NCBI GenBank assembly: GCA_003255025.1
Contig: QANY01009317.1
Location: forward strand, 1 to 64,000
Direction: 5' to 3'
Length of the DNA: 64,000 nt
Source of the DNA: Datisca glomerata
Taxonomy: Eukaryota; Streptophyta; Magnoliopsida; Cucurbitales; Datiscaceae
The notes beneath the pieces were generated by a model. That model was not told the DNA's origin. It was given only the letters and a program-made list of their open reading frames with translations, and did not search any database. Every line of letters starts with the position of its first letter. The stretch's first letter is position 1. A program made the position numbers and the translations under genes. Positions 58,531 to 64,000 of the stretch are shown here, in pieces.

Positions 58531-59294
58531 AAATTGTGTGATAGTCATTCGAATGAGAGATAACCAAACATAATGAAATACAATAACCAAAGGCAAAGAT
58601 ATAGATCAAAACAAAATTGACAAAAAAACTGTGTAGAGAGCATAATCACAATAACAGAGAGATACAAAGCAATCAGAAATCCAGAAATCATGTTTGCGGC
58701 AGCGGTTAGGGCTCAACTCTCAATGACGACGGTGGCAAGGCCCCGTTTCTCGACGACAGCAAGGACCTTGTTTCTTGACGACGTAGCGGCTACGTCTCCA
58801 GAGCAAATATAAAATTAATTGCATTATTTTTGTTGTAAAAAGGAAAACCAATTATAGAAATAAAAAATCTGTATATGATATACCGAAAATCTTGGGAGCA
58901 ATCACACAAGATTAAATAATTAGTAAAATAAAAATAAAAATAACAGCAACAAACATCATTTCTGCAAATTAACATCCTTATAATTTATGTAACTACCCAA
59001 CATAGTAAAATAAATTTGGAAAATATATACAAGCAGTTTGTCAAATAAAAGAAGAATAATGGTATTTATGGTTCGGTCAAATTCATTTAGGTATTTTACT
59101 AACAATAATTAGTGTTGGACATAAACTAATTTAACACCTATAGAATTGCTAAATACCATAATAGCTGTTTATGGGATTTTAGAAAAATGTCCAAATGTTG
59201 GTAGAGTTTTACCTTTTCTTTTCTTTTTTTTCCCTAAACTGCTATTGAGAAGGGGAACGGACAAAATTCATTACTTCAAAAGATATAGGTGAAA
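58531..59294. other. No firm gene
   Basis: A 40-codon plus-strand frame at 58690-58812 (MFAAAVRAQLSMTTVARPRF) has an organelle-targeting look, but there is no continuation and no support. Confidence 0.3.
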
Positions 59295-59670
59295 GAGTTT
59301 AATTTAAGCTCAGCTTCTTGCTATTAATGCTAGTTTGGAATTGGCTTTAGAGTTTGGTTGAAGTCAGAACCGTTTGAATCTGATTGTCATATGGTGGTCA
59401 TTTGGTTCTTGAATAAATATTGTTCTGATGGGAAGCTTAGGCATTTCTTTGAAGAAGTTGTCCAAAAAATGCTTAACATTTAGTCTTGCGCTATTGGGTG
59501 GCTTAATAGAAGTTGCATTGCTATGCATGAGCTAAGCTAATTGTTTATAATGATGTAGCTTTATTACCTCCTTAGTTCTTTTGAATGGTAGGCTTAGGTC
59601 ACCATGATGCTTGTAATGAGACTGTTTGAGTTTAATGGAAAGTCTCTGTTGTTGATAAAAAAATTCTTCT
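59295..59670 (+). mobile_element. LINE-1 RNase H tail, 3' end
   Basis: Fragments in shifting frames: AINASLELALEFG, ESDCHMVVIWFLNKY-like, LRHFFEEVVQKML and WLNRSCIAMHEL, as in the C-terminal RNase H of plant L1 elements (compare 43819-44296). It ends in a 3' UTR with GTTGTTGATAAAAAAA, a probable poly(A) end. Severely 5' truncated. Confidence 0.65.
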
Positions 59671-60369
59671 GATCATTTGATTAATCTGAAATTATTTTTT
59701 TTAAAAGAATTTGCTTAGATAATAAATCCTTATGTTTTTTATATCATAACATGGCAATTTCTTTTGAATGTTCATCTTATAACAATATTAATTCAAATAA
59801 AAAAATACATGAGTTGACACCAATGTTAAAGCTCTACATAATTTGAGAGTATGTACAATTTGCATAAATTTCTATTATATCATTGTCTCTCTAGAACCTA
59901 CTAAATTTACAAACACTCAACTCTGTTTGGAATCTCAATATTTTATTAGATTTCAAATCATTTAGAATCGAAATGAACTCTCTACTTTGAAAACTGTCAA
60001 ATCTTATAAAATTTCAAATGAAGCAGAATTTCAAATCATATTTTTAGCTTAAAATTTTTCTGGAAAAAATGGCCGGAGATTTTAATTTTTTTTCTTTCAT
60101 TTAAAAGCTCAAACAAAATTTGTATTGGTCATACACTGGTATTAATGAATCTTCCGTGACCTCTTGGAAGGAGCTAGCTTAATCAGATTGTTGGAGACGC
60201 ACATTAATTGCAGCCTTTGTTATTAGAATTCGTCTAGCTTTTTATCAAAACGACATGTTGACATTGATATCTCCTACTCTTTAAGAGAGGTGTTTTGCCA
60301 TGTAAGTAATTCACCATAATAATCCGCCTAAGGAATGAGATCGTCTGTAACATAAATGATTACCCTTCT
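59671..60369. other. AT-rich spacer
   Basis: Nothing recognised. Confidence 0.4.
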
Positions 60370-60978
60370 GATTAGATCTAGATAGGTAAGATTTAACTTA
60401 ACTGCAAAAGAGATAAAAAAAAGTTGTAAAATAAATCTACAGTACAAAAATATACGAAAGGAAGAGTAAGAATAGAGAGTAAGAACTCTAGAAAAAGTTT
60501 GTTTGTATTCAATCTTGTGTGTTTTACGAGGTGATATTTACTCCTATTTATACAGAAAGTCATTATTCAAATTCTGGAATATTCTCTGTTTGTTAAGCTT
60601 TATTTGGGAAGTTGAGGAGATCGAGCAACTAGGGAATATTCTAGAATATTATACTTTCTTAATCGCTTCATCTCGTCTGTTCATCCCCATCCATCGTCTA
60701 TTATTAATTGGATCCGCCTCTTGCTCATTGATTGGCTCAAAGTTGGCCACGCAACTGTCACATACTATTGGTAATGTACATTGGCCACCGTTACATTCAA
60801 CGAGACATCACCGTTGATGTGAAACTTAACTTTATCATATCAACGATTATCCTACCTCAACGACCCTTTGGCATTCCGCCTTTCCCTTTCCCAAGGCTTT
60901 GAAGTGTGTGTAATGCAGGTTGGTGTGCACTTCACTCCATCATTTACATCGATGCAGGTAATAGCGGCTGTGTGATTA
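60370..60978 (-). mobile_element. Gypsy Tat-type 3' LTR (approximate)
   Basis: Lies just beyond the integrase end of a minus-strand Gypsy element, after a polypurine tract (minus-strand AAAAAGGGGGGAA, 60992-60980). The interior has LTR-like features such as TATTTATA near 60540. Exact ends are not visible. Confidence 0.4.
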
Positions 60979-60992
60979 TTTCCCCCCTTTTT

Positions 60993-62599
60993 ATTGTTTT
61001 GTGCAGATAAATGGGTGAACGCAAAACCTTTCCACTCGAAGGCAAATATTGAACAAATCACGGCTATTTACCATCGCCAAATTCGTGATTGGCACCTTCT
61101 TCTGTTGAAAGAAAATAATATACGTTGCCTTCGATCTTGTTGATTATGTAGGGTCTTTCCCAGTTGTGTCCTAGTTTACCTTCTATAGTTTGGAACAACT
61201 TTTTCAACACTAAATTTCCAACCCTGAAATTCCCGTTTACTACCCTTCTCTGGAAGTAAGATTTCTATTTTTGGTTGTAACTTGTCATTCTGATGAGGGC
61301 GACTTCTATTCGTTCCTTCAGAAAGTCTAGGTTTTCCTTCATTAACTTAGAATTTTAAGGTTCATTCAAGTTTGACCTCATTATTGGGCTTCGAATTTCG
61401 ACTGGTATGATAGCCTCTGCACAGTATGCTAATGCAATAGGGGTTTCTGTTGTTGGCTCCCTAAGGGTTATTCTATAGGCCTATAGTATTGCTGGCAACT
61501 TTTATACCCATTTTCCTTTTACTGACTCCAGTCCTTTCTTCAAGCTTTTAAGAATTGTTTTATTTGATCTTTCCACTTGGCCATTTTCCTGTGGATAATA
61601 GGGTATTGATAACCAATACTTTATTTGAAGTCCTTCATAGAACTCCAGACTATTTTCCCGTGAACTGCAGGTCGTTATCCAAAATCAGTGCCAGAGATAT
61701 TGCGTACCTACAAACAACAAGTAGAAATCACTTTTATATTGTGCCATCGGGAGTGGTCTTACTATGTCCAAACTCCATTGCTTGACATTTGTCACAGTTC
61801 CTTATATATTGCTTGGCATCTTCATGAATTTTCGTCAGTACATACTAGGCTTCCTTTTGCCTTAAACATTTTAAATATGGCCCTGAAAATGACCTGCGAT
61901 AGAGTCTACCATTCATCAGCGAGTACCTTGCACTTTGCTGTTGGATCCCCCCTCCAAAGTTTATCTTTTAGTAGTTCTCTACTTTCTAAGTAGCGGATGA
62001 TATCATCCTGCCAACTAGGTTCCACATCAACTTCGAAGTCTGGAATGACTGGTAACGTATGTTTTATACTTGGTTCCTCGAGGAATTCTACGAGGACATT
62101 TCTCTTGTATGGGAGTTGTAACGACGATCCAGTGTTGCTAAAGCATCTACATGACCATTTTCAGTTCAGGGAATCTATTTGATCTCGTACTCCTACAATA
62201 GACTTAAAGAGTATTCTTATGTGACATGTTTAGCAATTAGCATAGAAGCATAACAAATTTTATTTTTTGTTGCCCCCAGTTCATGTAGCATTCTGACTCT
62301 TGCTATTAGAGCTTCGTGCTCTGCTTCGTTGTTTGAGGCTTCGAAACCAAAGGATAATAATTGCTCCAAGGTTTCCCCAAACAGGGTTTGGATGACAACC
62401 TCGACTCCTTCTACGCGGTTTTTTGATGCACCGTCTAGGAATAAAACCTAACGGTCATTTTCTATTTCCTTTATAGTTTTTCCATTATGCGGTTCCTCAT
62501 CACTAGTGAAATCTGCAACAAAGTCCACGCATTCTTGTCCATGCACTAATGTTGTAGGTTCATATCGGATTTTATTCTTCCCTAACTCGATGGTCCATT
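60993..62599 (-). pseudogene. Ty3/Gypsy (Tat lineage) RNase H and integrase
   Basis: From high to low coordinates: RNase H WTIELGKNKIRYEPTTLVHG, then ECVDFVADF, LFLDGASKNRVEGVEVVIQT, ETLEQLLSFGFEASNNEAEH, EALIARVRMLHELGA (62590-62260); integrase zinc/core pieces [23 protein letters not shown], a TDF and a [16 protein letters not shown] block (61650-61540, across frames); the C-terminal part MTSYNQK, FRVGNLVLKKLFQTIEGKLG and NWERPYIINKIEGNVYY (61300-61110). Domain order and the second, archaeal-type RNase H fit the Tat/Ogre branch. Many stops. Cut at 62600 by LTR2-G. Confidence 0.82.
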
Positions 62600-64000
62600 T
62601 GTTGGAATTCGCGGTGATGCACGGCGTAAGACATGGTGGTGCTTTAATTTTTTTTAAATGACAAACAATCGCATCGTTGCAAATCCCAACAATGAAAACA
62701 TTTTAATTGAAAAATATTTTTTCAAGTTGGGTCCATTATATATTTATATATTAAATCAAAGACATACATGGATATAAAATATATTTCTTATAGTTCAATC
62801 AAACATCCTTGCAATACAACGATCATGATATTCCACAAACGATAGACTTCGAGATCTACACCACGATATTCTAAGCCAATCCTTAAATATACTGCGACGT
62901 GTGTGAGCCCGTAGAATATATCAAGAACAATTTTCTGTCTCTAAATGTACTCAGTACATGAGATCTAGAGATTTTCGAGAATGATTAATTTGAAAGATAA
63001 AAGTCTGATCAAAAGATAATTAAAAGTTCTTCACAGAACTTTTTGATTAACTTTTAATCTCAGAGAGTTTCACCCATGATTACAATTGTGTTGTTAGCAC
63101 ACCGAAACTAATAGAATAATATCAATATAATTTTTAGATAATGACATATCAAACTTTTTAGAGATTTACATAAAATAATAAATTAATTACAAATGTGCAA
63201 TTAAAGTGAGACCCACTGTAATTGTACAATATTGTAGTGGCACACGACACTGCAATGTGCCATGAGAAGTCACAGTGCCTCACGACACCACTGTAGTGTC
63301 GTGAGGCACTGCAGTGTGCCACATGGCACTACGATAGTCCATGTCAATCTCTGATTCAAATCAATGATTGACATGTGGCAGCCCAACATGTCACGTGGTA
63401 ATTTCTGCAAATTTATTATTTATTTAAATATGATAAATATTTAGATATTAATTAATATAAAAATTAATTTATCTAATCATCTAAATCAACTAGCTTATAT
63501 GTTAGTTCAAACAATAGATTTAATTGATTCAAAATTTAAATTATTATCTCATAATAATTAAAACTTATCTAATTTCATAAATTATATATTTTATCTCACA
63601 AATCGATTAACACAAAATTAATCAATATTATTATTTAATGATAACTTCTAAAAATTCTATTAAATAATTCAATTAATTAATTCTAAATTAATTAATCATA
63701 AATAATTATCTCATAATTATATACTTCTCTTAGAAATATAATTCTTTTTTTAACAGTCATTTTCTCATGTCCTGAAATATTCACACCCTAGACTGTGTAG
63801 TACAGAGATGACTTGGGGACTATAGACTCATAATCTTAAATTTTAATAAATCAGATTATTAATTAAACTCTTTAATTAAATATCTTATTTATTAATGTCA
63901 TGATTGCTCCACTATAAATATGAAAGTGCAGTCTTAGTGATTACATAATGTATATACAGAGTATTCTCGTGCAGTCCATTAATATAGTAATTTCATGTAG
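62600..64000 (-). mobile_element. LTR2-G, running off the window
   Basis: Minus-strand LTR2 copy that starts TGTTGGAATTCG at 62600, inside the Gypsy RNase H, and shares blocks with E and H (63140-64000). Its palindrome block (63180-63375) is the strongest in the window. The other end and any internal region lie beyond 64000. Confidence 0.78.
63273..63311. repeat. Perfect 16-bp stem-loop in LTR2-G
   Basis: CAGTGCCTCACGACAC (63273-63288), a 7-nt loop CACTGTA, then the exact complement (63296-63311). It is embedded in further CACTGCAGTG and CACATGG palindromes. Confidence 0.97.

Noticed and set aside
61555..62182. Plus-strand ORFs over 61.5-62.2 kb
   Set aside because: Antisense to the Gypsy integrase/RNase H, which is readable on the minus strand.

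Overview
This window is nuclear DNA of a flowering plant, most likely a eudicot. It is AT-rich. It holds one intact intron-containing plant gene (a D-type cyclin), decayed pieces of two other plant genes (EPSIN-like and SKI3-like), and many plant retrotransposon remnants (Copia, Ty3/Gypsy, LINE-1). I see no bacterial genes, rRNA, tRNA or CRISPR. The species cannot be named from the sequence.

Layout. 0-6.6 kb: a decayed Copia RNase H fragment (-) split by a hAT-type MITE with a perfect 8-bp target duplication, a transit-peptide-like first-exon remnant, a faint pararetrovirus-like trace, a 480-bp G-rich GGGTC minisatellite, and a 700-bp array of degenerate AAGTAGATAT repeats. 6.7-22.6 kb: a four-layer nest. 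Copia-1 is split by Copia-B, Copia-B by Copia-A (LTRs of about 1.9 kb), and the Copia-A gag by a solo LTR of a further family (LTR2) with a perfect GGATA duplication. 22.6-26.2 kb: an inverted Copia gag piece, the 3' end and LTR of a Gypsy element, a second hAT MITE and a SINE-like trace. 26.2-28.9 kb: no gene recognised. 28.9-40.2 kb: a second retroelement cluster with LTR2 copies, a 19-bp leader minisatellite, and a minus-strand Copia (Copia-D) split by an LTR of the Copia-A family. 41.5-44.3 kb: a LINE-1 3' half with an RNase H domain, interrupted by a minus-strand solo LTR2 whose end carries a 57-bp inverted copy of its own insertion junction. 45.2-46.5 kb: a CACTA-like subterminal-repeat region.

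48.6-51.2 kb: the only gene that looks functional, a six-exon CYCD1-like cyclin (-) encoding 321 aa, with an LxCxE retinoblastoma-binding motif and an E2F-like promoter cluster. In this class of gene the cyclin activates a CDK at G1/S, the CDK phosphorylates retinoblastoma-related protein, and E2F is released, so E2F sites in the promoter would suggest feedback.

52.6-64 kb: a Gypsy-type gag-like segment, a minus-strand Copia RT/RNase H, juxtaposed intron-bearing pseudogene fragments of SKI3 and EPSIN in the same orientation (a multi-gene capture signature), an unrecognised third fragment, a LINE-1 tail, and a minus-strand Tat-lineage Gypsy element cut by another LTR2 copy that runs off the window.

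All calls come from reading translations and repeats by eye. No database search was run. LTR1 and LTR2 are local names for the two recurring LTR families, and the Copia letters are local labels.
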